Source of the DNA: Pelecanus crispus
Lineage: Eukaryota > Chordata > Aves > Pelecaniformes > Pelecanidae
Assembly (NCBI RefSeq): GCF_030463565.1
Contig: NC_134655.1
Coordinates: 5,034,372-5,098,371 of the forward strand
Direction: 5' to 3'
DNA: 64,000 bases
Of the stretch, positions 1-12,304 are shown one piece after another. Position 1 is the first letter of the stretch. Every line of letters starts with the position of its first letter. Position numbers and translations under genes: made by a program. The notes beneath the pieces were generated by a model. It did no database searches, was not told where the DNA came from, and worked only from the letters and a program-made list of their open reading frames with translations.

Positions 1-361
1 AGAATTTTGACAAATACCCCACCCTGTTCACAAGAAAATCTTTTAAGGGGAAAACCAAGCCTTTTAGACTTTCTTTACCATTCCGAAAGATGCAGAAAGG
101 GCTTGAGCCCAATATTATTTTCCTTGGCAGGTTATGTCTAGGGTACTTGCATTTTGTGGCTTTTACATTGACTTCATTCTGAACTCTGGTGTAAAATGGA
201 GGTCATTAGCAGAAGAACGTTTAGGGTGCAACTTGATGAGGGGAAGTCAGCACTGTTTGTGTTAAGATACTGCCTGCAACAGTTACATCCCATGGAGTAT
301 TTTTGCATGGAGTAGAAACTCTTTGTGTAGCTTCTGACGTTATCGTTTTCTTGTTCTTTAC
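1..361. other. Left-edge non-coding sequence, probable intron
   Basis: No coding segment is recognisable here. The stretch ends in a good + strand acceptor: a pyrimidine-rich run followed by TTTACAG at about 340-361. If the candidate exon to its right is real, this is the last intron of a gene that extends off the left edge. Confidence 0.35.
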
Positions 362-509
362 AGGTTTGAGCTATGGCATCTCCGTGGACTGGATGGACTC
401 CACGCAAGAGGAGGTGGCCTTTTGGCAGGAGATGATGTCGGCTGCCAATGAATGGATTGAGGGATTGCTACCACTGCGCTCACTGGCAGGGAGGAAAAAA
501 CTGAAATAA
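362..509 (+). CDS. Candidate terminal coding exon of an unassigned gene
   Basis: A strong 3' splice site (TTCTTTACAG) is followed by an open frame of about 48 codons ending in TAA at 507-509. The frame enters with one base carried over from a previous exon. The peptide contains the acidic, tryptophan-rich stretch [20 protein letters not shown] and ends in a basic GRKKLK tail. I do not recognise the protein. In human the gene upstream of RAB39B is CLIC2, and this peptide does not look like the CLIC2 C terminus. The other two frames after the acceptor close sooner, at about 28 codons or almost at once. It could be a chance open frame behind a cryptic acceptor. Confidence 0.3.
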
Positions 510-1987
510 CTTACCATTCGTGCCATAGAAAGGCTGAGTGTGTGCGTTAGAATTAGGAAACTTCCTACACTGAGGTGATAGAGATCATCCACGGGGCTGG
601 CAAGTGTCAGGTTAATAAGGCCATTGATGGACAGCACTTTGGAGATGTTAAATGTTAAGTACTAGTTCCCTGACAGAGGACATGGAAGATGCCAAACTGA
701 TGCTATACTTGATTTTGACCAAGAAGAATCTTCATTTGCCTTTTTATTTTAATCATTTATATTCAGCATCTTTGCATTCCATTAAGCTCTGGGAACATTG
801 GCAGAAGGAAAAGGAGATATAGATATTTTTATTTTTTTACCGTTTCTTGCGCCATTTGTTTTTTTTCTGTGCAGAGATGTAGTTGTACTAAAGCAGCAGC
901 ATGGTATTATTCATATTCCCCTGCAAGTGGTACACTTTGTACTTGATGTAGAATTGCTCCAAGTCACCAGCAGCACAATCTGAGAATGGGAGCTTTGCAT
1001 TTGTCGCTGGTGATAACATGTCTCTAACGTGAGGAAAATTGAGATCCAAGGTGAATCGAAAGAACGAGAGAACTATTTGAAGCAGAAAATGAAGCAACCT
1101 GAGGAGGATAACAATGAGGAATTTAATATATGAATTTCTTTCTGCTTTAATATGAAAGAGAGAAGCGACGGTCCTGCAGCTAGTGGGATTTTGCAACGAG
1201 GGGCTGTTTTCCTAGTTTTCCCACAGGCTTCCTCAGAGACCTCGGGCAAGTTTCTCTATGAAAGGACAGTTTCAGTGCAATATAAACTAAAGTGCTTGCC
1301 CAAATGTAAAATATGGTTACATTGCTAACGGGCCTAATCGCACCTTTGAAATGCCTTGTGTGCAAAACATTTCAATATGAAATAATGATGTAGGAAACAG
1401 TCTCGCGTTAGCCTGGCACAACAGGTCAAGAGAGAAAGGTCAAAACCACACTGCAACGCGGGAGGTGTTGGGAGCCAGTGGGAGAGGTAAGTAGGGAGTG
1501 ACCGAACGCGAAGGGCAGCGGCAGAGCTGCAGTTGCCCGGGGTGGTCTCCTCCCTCTGCTTACCCTGCTGCCCGTCCAGTCTGCCTTTCACCTGGTGCCC
1601 GTCAGCGAGGTGTCCATGGCTGGAATTTCCTTTTTGCCAGTAGCTTGCAAGAACTTCACATCTGGCACATTAACTGTGGCAGAGCGGCGTTATGAATGCA
1701 TTTTGAAATGCAGCTTTGTAATTTCTGTTTGGGATGTACATGTTGTGATTAAATAGAATGTTTTTCTTTAGTCATCAACTGGTCTCCTTGTACCTATTTT
1801 TAGCATGGTCTGAGTAACAAAAAAGCAAGCATAAGAGGTGTTAAATTTTGTCATGTCAAAATGAATCATTTTTGCCCAAGGGTGAATGAAATGTCACGGA
1901 GAAATATTTTTTGTAGCTATCCTACCCTAGATTTTGGCTCTGTGAATATTTTTATATTCTTCTTTAATGTCTTGATTTTATTTAACT
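510..1987. other. Intergenic or 3' UTR sequence without recognised genes
   Basis: No exon, RNA gene or repeat is recognisable. If the exon to the left is real, the first part is its 3' UTR. No canonical AATAAA is seen in the first kilobase after the stop. Short open frames on both strands lack splice context or family similarity. Confidence 0.5.
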
Positions 1988-2443
1988 CATGCTCGGCGTA
2001 AAGCTCAGAGAAGGGCAACAAAGCTGGTGAAGGGTCTGGAGCACAGGCCTTGAGGAGCGGCTGAGGGAACTGGGGTTGTTCAGCCTGGAGAAGAGGAGGC
2101 TGAGGGGAGACCTGATCGCTCTGTACAACTCCCTGAGAGGAGGTTGTAGTGAGGTGGGTGTTGGTCTCTTCTCCCAAGTACATAACAATAGGACAAGAGG
2201 AAATGGGCTCAAGCTGCGCCAGGGGAGGTTTAGATTGGATATTAGGAAAAATTTCTTCACGGAAAGCGTAGTCAAGCAGTGGAACAGGCTGCCCAGAGAG
2301 GTGGTGGAGTCCCCATCCCTGGAAGCGTTCAAAAAACGGGCAGACGCGGCGCTCTGGGACATGGTTTAGTGGGCATGGTGGTGTTGGGTTGATGATTACA
2401 ATGATGATCTTAGCGATCCTTTCCAACCTTAATGATTCCTAGT
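1988..2443 (+). mobile_element. CR1 LINE 3' fragment (end of ORF2 plus 3' UTR)
   Basis: This is a 5'-truncated chicken-repeat-1 retrotransposon in + orientation. The open frame at 2076-2369 encodes the familiar C-terminal end of the CR1 reverse-transcriptase protein, with the [12 protein letters not shown] block, the [15 protein letters not shown] block and a final DMV before the stop. A degenerate CR1 3' UTR with a TCCAACCTTAATGATTCC end follows. The element lacks the endonuclease and the catalytic RT domain, so it cannot move on its own. It identifies the genome as sauropsid and most likely avian. Confidence 0.93.
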
Positions 2444-2502
2444 TTTTACTTTCATTATAAATGATCCAGCCACCAAGCCAGGAGGCGTGGGGTTGCTACT
2501 TA

Positions 2503-2618
2503 CCCTTAATTGGTTTAGTGGTGGACTTGGTAATGTTAGGTTAATGGTTGGACTGGATGATCTTAAAGGTCTTTTCCAACCTAAACAATTCTATGATTCT
2601 ATGATTCTATGATTCTAA
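2503..2618 (+). mobile_element. CR1 LINE 3' tail fragment with ATTCTATG microsatellite end
   Basis: A short CR1 copy holds only the 3' UTR, starting at the GGTTTAG that overlaps the ORF2 stop. It includes GGTTGGACTGGATGATCTT and TCTTTTCCAACC and ends in three or more ATTCTATG units. It is in the same orientation as the larger CR1 copy 60 bp to its left and is a separate insertion or subfamily copy. Confidence 0.92.
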
Positions 2619-5600
2619 ATTTTCAGCTTAGCAAAGATGGTTGTAAATAAATGAATGGAAAAATGTACACTTAAAATAACAAGACTTTTTTATGCAATGA
2701 AGACATTTGGGAGATAATCAGCAGCTTTCATGGGGAAAAAAAATAAAGAAAGAAGATGGTTTTGCAATTGGAAAAAGATAATACTTGAAAATGTACCAGT
2801 CATAGTACTGAAAGCACAAAGAGAGAGTCCGTAGAGCAACAGAATTAAATAACAGCTGTCTAATGAAGGACCTGATGTATATAGCACGTCAGCCCAAAGA
2901 TACTTTGTGCGGGCTCCAGCCTGGCATGTTTTGTTCCCTAAGGTTTGGTCATTTATTGCTTTTGTGGGATAAAATAGCAATATTGGGCCTAAGATGAGAG
3001 TTTTTAAATTATTATTGTTAGCTGTTTAGGTGCTGAACATGTGACTCTTCATGCACACTTATAACTACTACGAGGAGCGCTGCTCATCGGCGTGGTGGCT
3101 TGTTGCAGCGCAGTTACCCGCGGGACTGCTGCTCTCACCCCGAGCGCTTCCTTATCCCGCAGGGTGCTCCCACCGGGGGGAATATCTGCTGTGGCTGTGA
3201 AAGCGGTCGGTAACGCCGGGGGCTTCGGCTCGGGCAGGTCTGGGTCTCTTCCTAGAGGGTTCAGCTGACTTCTCTCCATCGCAAAAATGGAGCTGTCCTG
3301 CCTCCTCTTCCTCTTCTTCATCCTCCTCATGTGCAGTATCAGCACATGCGGTTGTGACGATGTTGCCAAAACTGCTGTTTGCGTCAACGGAGCTGGAAAT
3401 GTTTGTGTTGGTGTCTCAGAAGATTAACATCTGTTTCACCGGTGGTGCCAATAAGGGGAGAAAAAGGGTGTCAGTGGGCCAGTTCCATCCCAGCGCAGTT
3501 GCTTTTATGGACTTGGCCTAGGACTTTGTGAACAGACTATTTTTGCGTTCAGATTCCATTGAGGATTTGTGTTAATCTTTTGGTGGCTTGTTTATTTAAA
3601 TTAAGCCCCGATTAACTTAAGAAGCTTTCTTTGGCATGTCATAGTTTATCAGAGTAAAAGATTACCCTGCCAAACCACACGCTCATTTGTAACGCAGCTG
3701 TATCCGAGGTAGTAGAACTTGCTATGCCGTATCTGTTTCGCTTACTGCGCAGAAAGCGCTTTATCAGAAAAAGACCTAAGGCCCTTTTATTGTCAGTGTC
3801 ATATGGGGGAGTGGAGGAGCTTGTGAGTATGAGGTTAGCGGCCTGTTTGTGTGTGGCTTACGATGTTGGCATTTGTTGCCTGTGAATGCTGCACGTAACA
3901 GAGGCTCAGGCCCGTAGGCGTGTGCCGATGATAACATGAGTTGGGTAGTAACTGGTTAAAAAAAAGAAAAAAAATAGAAGGAAAGTTTTCTGACTGTATT
4001 TACTAGTTCTTTGTAGAATGGGTTAAGCAAAGTTCCATAAGAAGGTAAGACTTCCTCCATCTAGTAAATGTGGTTTATGTCCCTCATTTCCCTGAATACG
4101 AGCATGCAGGTACCAGTGACGCAGTGGGAGCTGGCTGCGGTCACTGAGCTCTGCCTGGATGCAGAAGTGACCCCAGGGGCTGAGTAGGTCCACAAAATGC
4201 GAGGTTACAGGCTGGGACCCTTAGGCACTGTCCTCTTAATATAAAATACAAACCTCGGTATCTACCATAGAGCTGGGCAGCTGCTTTCCGTGAGCGTTCT
4301 GCACTTGAGAGTGAATGTGCTTCCTTTGAATTATGCCTTATTTATATAACTTGGGAACCTTAAAAACAAAAAAAGGAGAGAAAGCAAGAGTCTAGAAAGT
4401 ATTTCTACCCCATCAGGCAAATAGAATCTGTGGCCTATGTCCATTTAAAACTGTTCATATTACAGGTATCAGAAAATATTGAAAATAGTTTAGAACCTAA
4501 CTAAAGAAGAGAAAGAATTGTTGAATCTTGAGCATCCAGTGAATGAGTGTCTCAGAGGAGGTGGAAAAGAAGTGGTTGAATTAATTATCCATTACTAAAT
4601 ATTTGCTCAGCTTTATCCTTCACCAAGACAGGAAAAAAATATTTGAAGTACTGTGGAGATTCAGGGAGAAGATTATGCTGGCTAAATAAACCCACGTAAT
4701 AACGTGATCTATTGAAATAAGAAATGCTGTATTTTTGCAGGCTTGTTAAATTAAGTAAAAAATGTTTCAAATAGACTGGCATATCAAAAACTGAATAAAC
4801 AAACACACTTCAGTTCCTGATAACTAAGAGTGAGCACATTCAGCACCAGGTTTGGTTGGTTGTTTTAGTTGGCTGTTTTGTACTTTAATATGTTTCATAG
4901 CTTAATCTTTTTCCACCTGCCTACTTTCCACCCCTCAGGTGTCCTGGTCATCTGCTGTTACTGTTAAAATGGTTGCCCGGGAGGAGATGTCTCTCTGAGC
5001 GCTGTCGCAGAGGTTGTCGGAAGACATTGGGAAGCTCAATGTAAAGCACCGTGCAAAAGCATGTTTGCAAAGATGCCGTAAGGTATGTGTTACTGGAGCC
5101 GTGCTGCTCTCAGCAGCATCGCTACTGCGCAAGATCCTACTGACCTGTGGAAAGCTCTTGAAACAGAAATCCCTTCCCATGGGGTCGGCCAGGAGCAGCC
5201 ACTTTTTCCCAGGAGCTGCATTTTTTGGGAGGCTCCTTGTACTGGGGGCTCTGCCACGAGGAGCAGCTCTCCCAGTGAGGGTCAGGGTGAAGTTCATGGG
5301 GCTGCAGGAGGACTCTGAGAGCATTTTGGTACTGCAGTACCGGCTCCTGGCCTGTCATGAGCAGGAGATGGCTGATTTGTAGCAATGAGGTTTGAGCAAG
5401 AGCTGGCAAGTCCAGGGTGGCCGTTCCCACTTCTGGGGCATTTGCCAGCTTCTTCCACCCTTCTGAACATGTTGGTTGGTTGGAGGGTGCTGGGTCAGCT
5501 CACAGCAGCACAAAAACTGAGCTTCAGCCTCCAGGAGATGGAGAATTTCCCCATGGAGAAATTGCTATTAATGGCTTGTATGAGATCCCTTTCTTCTGAG

Positions 5601-8600
5601 AGAGGGATGGCCATGGTGGAGAGCTGGAAATGTCTCCTCCAGGGGCCATACAGGAGTTCAGCAGCCCTAGACCAACCTCCTTTTGGTTTTGCATTAATCT
5701 GCCATTTGCTCAGCTGAAACGCCTCGTGTCGGATAGTAAAATCTGAATGAAGTTGGGTGAAGCTGTCAGCAGGCAGCGACATCCTAGGAGGAGTGGAAAA
5801 ACACGAACGGGAGCAGGGTCTGAGCTTGCCAGGTTTGCTGGTCACACCAGGTTCGTGCTGGAGGGCTCCAGTTAGCATTCCTGCTGGAGAGGGGCCGGTG
5901 GTGGTACAGTCATTGCCCTGCAAGCGAAGTGAAATAGGTGCTCGCTTGAGCAGGCAGATAGATGCTTTTTAAAATGCTGAAAAATCCTATTATGGCTGGA
6001 CTTGTCTCTGGGCTGTGGCAATCCAGCCTCCACTGTAGACCCAAACTAGCTAAGCCAGCCCTGCTTTAATAGATCATTTTAGGGGGAAAGGAAGGAGTCC
6101 TGAGTATGAAGGCATTTCTGCTGGGTCAGTTTTCCTTTTTTTCCAGGACTGCAGTCATGGTTTAGCGAATTACTCGGCATCCTGTATTTTACAAAATGGA
6201 AAATACACAGCACCACAGAGCCACAGTCCTACGCCCTGCAGCTCTTTAAAGACCCCCACAATTAGTCCTCAACAGGCGTTGCAGCTTCTGATAAAAAGGC
6301 ATGTGTTTAGCCGTGTTGAACAGAGCAAATGCAAGTACATTTTGCCTTTCCTCACTCTACAGACCTGCCTGTGCTGCCGCTAAACTTGGGACGCTACCAG
6401 TAGGAACAGAAATGAGATTTCATGCATCTTAACAGCCCGTAATGCCATCCTGCTAGTTACTAACAATCCAAAGTAGCTCTTGAGCTGTAAGCAAGCAGCC
6501 TGAGCTCTGGGCTCAGAGGGGAAGCTAGGGAGCTGTTCTCTGGCAACATAAGTAGCTCAGGCACCCGCTCTGTAGGAAGGAAAATCACAATAACCTCTTT
6601 TCCTCTCCTCCTCTCTCTCCCACTCACCATTACTAATTTATCCTGATTGTAATGGCTTCTATTTGCTCTGAGCAGATCCTGTTCCCTTCCTGGTAAGGCT
6701 TGAACAGCTACAAGGAGATAATATTCCCAGTGGAGGATCTGTTCTTGGGTTCAGGCAGACTCAGGCAGATACAATGATCTCTTGATGGGAGCCCCCCCGG
6801 CTTTTTCGACTGGCCAACCCATGACCATTTTAATGTGATCATAATCTGAAATAAGACACCGGGAGCTGCATCTGGAGTTAGCCATCCCATGGTAATGAGC
6901 TGGCATTTAATTTATTGTCACAAGGAAACGTTTTGCAAATGTTTTACGTCTCTTCAGAAACCCGGCTGACTCGTGCTCCATGCGCAAGCCGGTGGGGCTG
7001 GAGGCTACGTCCTGTGGGCGCTGTGTGGCACCGGAGGGTGGCCCTGCCTCTTGCAGGGATGCAGGGACAAGCTTATCCTCTGCGCGCGTCCACCCATGTG
7101 GATCACACTGTACGAGAGTTCAATCTTCCCTGTCCGTTCAGGCTGCAAAGCAAATGCTAACACTGCCCTGGAGCAATGTTACTGATTCAAAAGGCCTCTC
7201 CGGTTATTTCTGAAGTTTCTCCGCATCTGCGTCTCTCCCACATTTCTCCCATCGGCACGGATCCTGGCTGGCTTTGCAGCCCCATCTCTGTGGCGTTGTT
7301 AAGCCCCTTGGGAGGAGGCAGAGCCTCCTGCTCAGGGGATGGGGCAATTCAAGCTGGCTGAGGTCGGGCAGCTGCTCTGTGCTGGGCCCTTGGTTCCTCT
7401 GTGACCAAGGGAGAGAGCAGTGGTGGTGGAGGACGGTTCATCCCATCGAGCTGAGCGGGATAAATGGCTCTAAAGGTGTTTTGCCTCTCTCTTGGCTACA
7501 GAAGTAGCCTGAACACCTAGTGTAGGAGAGACATTTAGGTAATGTGTTCCTATATTAATGGGGGGACCATTAATGGGACAGCCAGCATCACTCAGCCGTG
7601 ACTATATTTACCAAGCCTGCGTCTGCTCTCCTGCTCTTGACTTGAGCCCAATGTGACCAGTGGTGCCTCTTTAGGATGCCAGCCCTGGAACCCCGACCAG
7701 GATGCTTGGAGCCGCCTCGGTGTGCAGTCCTCCATTGCGGACGAGAAGCGTTCTGCCGACAGGTTGGCGTCTGGGGAGGGAGGTTACACAAGTTTCCTGG
7801 GGACAGGGGCTGCCAGTCTGCCGCAGAAGTCCACCGCTACAAAAGGCACCTGAGCCCAGCCAAAAGCCAGGGTGGGACAGAAGCTTCACCACGTGCCTCC
7901 TGGCATTCAGCCCTGCCTGTGCTTCCCTCCTGCTACTGCGGTTGGAGGCTCTAAGGCTGTCACCTCATCACAAAGTCCTAAATTACGCTCCCAGTGCCTG
8001 CTGTCAGCTGGGCTGTCAGTTCCTGAGCACCGTGTGGTGCCCTTGGCTTTACGCTTGTCTGCACCACCCTGACTAACCGTGGGCATCATATAAATAATAA
8101 ACATTAATTTGCTTAATACCTTCCCTCTGTCCTGCGTTTTACAGTGGCACGCATCGGCTAGCAGGTCACGGGCACGATCACGTCCCTGTCAACAGTGTAA
8201 TCTGTCTCCATGTCGCATCTCCTGGGCAGGCCTAATTTAACAGGGATGTTTTTTTGGAATTAGCTAATAAATCGTTTGCTACGTGTGGTTAGCCAGCCCA
8301 GTTCTCAGCACTCCCATCACCCTGGTGCGTGGCCCGTAACTGTTCAGTAAGTGACCGGTCTCTGGCCTCTTGGGTAGCGTACGCTTGCAGGGCTCCACTC
8401 GGGTACGGTTTATCTCTGCGGTGATGAGCAGCTCCTTTGCGAGTGGGGCTGGGATATAAAACCTACGAGGACCGGGGACGTCAGCCTGCGGGTTCGGGTG
8501 CTCTGGTTCACCAGTGTGTTGCGATGGCTGCACCTTCCCAGGCTGGGGGGCAGGCATGGGCCCTCTCGGGCAGCTGCTGTGCAGCCAGGGATTGTGTCTG

Positions 8601-8993
8601 ATTGATCCTTTTTTGTATCCTTGGAAACTGAAAGGGCATTAAAATTGCATGGTGCGTGCAGTGCTGATGCACTCCCCTCCTCGTAGCGCTGCCACGGGCT
8701 TGGAGATGGCTTCAGCCTCCAGCTGCCAGCTACGGGGTGTGAAGGGCACTGGCTGGTTTTGGAGGAAAACTAAACACTGAACGTCAAACTATTTAGAGGG
8801 AAGTACCTCTGTGAATCGCGGTGCTGGTGTCCGGGGGGGGGTGTCTGACTCCTAGCCAGCCCTGACCACGGCTCAGTACGGTCTCTGCTTTTGTCCCAGC
8901 TTTCCTGCCTTAAAATAAATCTACTAAGTAAGAAATACCCACTCCAGTGGCTGATGTGTGGATTTGTGCAGGAGCTGCATGCAATTACTCTCC
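2619..8993. other. Intergenic region without recognised genes
   Basis: About 6.4 kb in which I see no supportable exon or RNA gene. There are several GC-moderate stretches (about 3050-3420, 5000-5950, 6950-8080) whose open frames overlap on both strands and have no splice or family support. A CT-rich tract lies at about 6598-6625. It may contain distal regulatory DNA for RAB39B, but nothing in the sequence proves this. Confidence 0.6.
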
Positions 8994-9095
8994 CCTTAAT
9001 TGGTTTAGTGGTGGACTTGGTAGTGTTAGGTTAATGGTTGGACTGGATGTTCTTAAAGGTCTTTTCCAACCTAAATGATTTTATGATTCTGTGAT
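8994..9095 (+). mobile_element. CR1 LINE 3' tail fragment
   Basis: This CR1 3' UTR piece is nearly identical to the one at 2503-2618 and in the same orientation. It begins at the same point (CCCTTAATTGGTTTAG) and ends with a decayed ATGATTTTATGATTCTGTG tail. No coding part is left. Confidence 0.92.
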
Positions 9096-11428
9096 TGAAC
9101 CCACGCTTGGCTGTACGCAGCACGGGGCTGCGTGGCGGTGCTGCCGGCACCGCAGCTGCCCTTGACCTCTTGAGGCAGCGCTGGCAGCGGGCTTGCACCC
9201 CGTTTGAGGAGTCCTATGGGTGCTGCCAGATGTGAGAGCTCAGCCCCTGTGCACCAGCGTGGGTTCAGCCGTGCCCTCACTGTGCTGAGGTCGTTTCCAG
9301 GCAGCTCTCCCCCAGCACTAGCAGTTGTGAGGAGAAAGGGGCTCCTCCGGAATCGCCCCCGGACCCACAGGAAGGAGCGCTGAAGGGTTGCCCCTAGTCC
9401 GGGGCTGCCGACAGCCCGCAGAGGCTGCTTGGAGCGCTGCTGTCAGTGCGCACGCTCCCACGGCTTCTCACCAGCACCCACCATCCTGTCCCCAGCCAAC
9501 AAACCTGCTTTTGCATCAAATCTAGATTACTCTCTGTCTCTCTCTCTCTCAGACACCAGATTTTTCCATTTTCTAAGACGGTACCAGAACAAAGGCTCTC
9601 CCAGGATCTCATTTTCTCCTACCTTCTCCGTTGCTGCTAATTAATATCGTGGCTGCCTAGTCACGCAGCCTGTGTTCATCTATATGCATGTGTTCAGAGA
9701 AGATGAAAATAGTATCTGCATCACAGGATCCTGCGGGTTTATTTGCTGGGGAAAACAGGTCCCTGATGCTCCAGGAATTCCTCTAGCTACGACAGCATCT
9801 GCTGGGCACCAGCCCACCCCTCGGGGCTCTCCTTGGCTCCTCACAGCCCTGCGAGTCAGGGCGCTTCGGCTGCTCCCAGTCGTAGCTCACGCTGCTGCCA
9901 CAAAATGTCCACCGGCCCCTCTGCCTTGAGATGCCTCCCGGCGATGCCGCTGGTGGGTGACTTGCGGGGTGCGTTACCCAGTGCCGAGCGCAGTCAAACC
10001 CGTGGAAGAAAGGGAATGGGGCGACTGTGTGCATGCCAGCGCATGGGGAGGAGAGAAAATGGGTTAAGGGAAACCACAGTTCATTGTGGGCTTGAACTAA
10101 TGGGCTTCGAATACTCAGAAATCATACGGTAAAGTGCAACAGATCCCCACAAACCAGCGCTGGCAATGAGTCACTGGTTAATGTACTGCTAACTCGGATT
10201 TATAGGTTTAATATTCTTCTGTTGCACCGTTTCTGTTGCTGTGCAGATTGCTTCATCAGTTTTTCTCTCCTGTCCTGAGGTACTTTAAAATAGGATCTTC
10301 TGAGGTGGTTATTTTTTAATAAATATATTATATTTCAAAGGATATTGAAAAGATTCCTTGCCATTTAGTCCCCAAGACTTGAAATGGTCTCTCTCTAATG
10401 TCCTAGTCCAATTTGCAAGCTGGTTAACTACCTCATACGTAATGTCCTTTTCTTGAGGATCTAATGAATATAACAGCCACTGTGAACGTGTTTATTTCAA
10501 TAGTAGTCATGCAGGAGGAGCTCTTAATGAAACCATCTTTATTTTAAAAAAACCACCAACGCTTTCATAAATTTAAAAAAAGAAAAAGCATCGATAGGCG
10601 TCTTTTTATGTTTGACTTAATCCACACATTTTAGTCACTGTTTTTAATAATGTACGTGCTCATTTCCCTTCCAGAGAGCAAAACTCTGCTCTGGCAAGTG
10701 CTGCACAAGCAGGGGCTCGAGCTCAGCCGTGTCCGACGGAGCCACGCGAGCGCGGCCGTGCGCTGCGCGGCGCTACCCGTTTGGGACAGGCCGCGTTTGG
10801 GACAGCCCGGTCAAAACTGGGACTTACAGTCCAAGGTATCCATGTATATGCTGCGCGCCGTTCGCCGCCGCTCGGGTTCCTGAAGGCTGCGCTTCGCCCT
10901 GTGCAGCCAAGAACCTGCTCGAGCGGAGCAAGGGAGAAGGGATTTGTTAAGATTTGTGGTATTTCAGTTGCTGAGTACTTAATATCTGTAACTATTCATT
11001 TTTGAGACTGTGCACACATCATATACAGATACACACACATACACACGTGTGTGCATGTGGATGTGCTGGGTTTTGCAAGTCTGTTAGTAAGATACCTTAC
11101 TACTAGCATTGTCCCTTTCCAGACAAGGCTCGCACAGTGCAGGTGACCCGGTGCAGCGGTGCAGACGCTCTCCAGAAGTGCGAGCAGCACTTGGGGTCAT
11201 CCCCCCCCGTTAGATTTCAATGGGAACGAAGCCCCCAACGCGGTGGTGAGGAGCCTGAGCCTCTCCAGAAAACAAGACTCGGATTTAAAGCACGGAACGG
11301 TGCTGCGTGCCCTCCTCGACCCCCCTTGCTCTGGGGAAGAAGCCAGGAAGGTTAGCCTTGGCCTGTGCCCCTTAGTTTTGGCGTTTGCCTGGCCCCCCAG
11401 CTCCCTCTTGACCCTGGGCTTGGTGTGG
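9096..11428. other. Intergenic region upstream of RAB39B
   Basis: No gene is recognised. It contains a (CT)n microsatellite at about 9530-9552, an AT-rich stretch at about 10310-10340, a compact CpG-dense patch at about 10690-10930 (listed separately) and a short AC/GT run at about 11020-11055. GC content rises toward the RAB39B CpG island. Confidence 0.6.
10690..10930. promoter_or_regulatory. Small CpG-dense patch, possible distal regulatory element
   Basis: CpG dinucleotides are far denser here than in the flanks. The patch holds a direct repeat of the 12-mer CGTTTGGGACAG (10778-10789 and 10794-10805). It lies about 1.8 kb upstream of the RAB39B start codon and is separated from the main CpG island by AT-rich DNA. 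An alternative promoter or enhancer is possible. No transcript signal is visible. Confidence 0.3.
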
Positions 11429-12062
11429 CTCCCCTCAGCCTCATCTCCCCCTCAGCCCCGGGCTCCCCTCAGCCCCGGGCTCCCCCTCAGCCCCGGGCTC
11501 CCCCTCAGCCCGGGGCTCCCCCTCAGCCCGGGGCTCCCCCGCAGCCTGGGGCTCCCCTCAGCCCGGGGCTCCCCCTCAGCCCCCGGTTCCCCCTCAGCCC
11601 CCGGTTTCCCCTCAGCCTGGGGCTCCCCCTCAGCCCCCTGTTCCCCCGCAGCCCCTGGTTCCCCCGCAGCCTCATCTCCCCCTCAGCCCGGGGCTCCCCG
11701 CAGCCCCCGGCTCCCCCTCAGCCCCCGGCTCCCCCTCAGCCTCATCTCCCCCTCAGCCTCATCTCCCCCTCAGCCTCATCTCCCCCAGCCCCAGGCCCCC
11801 CCCTCAGCCCCCGGCTCCCCTCAGCCCGGGGCTGGCTCCCCTTCAGCCTCATCTCCCCCTCAGCCTCATCTCCCCCAGCCCCAAGCCCCCCCCTCAGCCC
11901 CCGGCTCCCCCCAGCCCCGGGCTCCCCTCAGCCCCCGGCTCCCCTCAGCCCCCGGCTCCCCTTCAGCCTCATCTCCCCCTCAGCCCCCGGCTCCCCCTCA
12001 GCCCCCGGCTCCCCCTCAGCCCCCGGCTCCCCCGCAGCCCGGGGCTCCCCGCAGCCCCGTGT
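11429..12062. repeat. C-rich 17-18 bp minisatellite upstream of RAB39B
   Basis: About 36 imperfect units alternate between the types CAGCCCCCGGCTCCCCCT and CAGCCTCATCTCCCCCT. Higher-order structure is visible: a 67-bp block at 11754-11820 recurs at 11844-11910 with one mismatch. The opposite strand is a nearly unbroken series of G4-5 runs with high G-quadruplex potential. On the + strand each unit ends in a polypyrimidine-CAG resembling a 3' splice acceptor. The unit length leaves several frames open, which explains the long uninterrupted proline-, serine- and glycine-rich frames that cross it. These frames are not proteins. Confidence 0.95.
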
Positions 12063-12304
12063 GCCCCCCGGCCCCGGGCTCCCCCCGGCCACCCCCGCCG
12101 CCCCCGCACGGTCCCGCCCCGCCCCGCCCCGCCCCCGCACGGCTCCCGCAGCGGCCGCGTTTCGGGGCTGGCGGCTCCTCCCGGCAGTGCGGTAGAGCGC
12201 GGCCGCCATTGCATCACGGCCGCGCCTCCATCCCGCAGCCCGGCACCGGCACCGGCGAGGGCGCTGCAGCTGCCGGGAACGGGCAGAGCGGGCTCCGCGG
12301 CAGC

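Noticed and set aside
2076-2369. 97-codon open frame as a host gene
   Set aside because: It is the C-terminal end of the CR1 LINE ORF2 protein within a truncated element.
5014-5972. Cluster of overlapping open frames on both strands
   Set aside because: There is no splice context and no family similarity, and the frames compete in all directions. It is typical of moderately GC-rich intergenic DNA.
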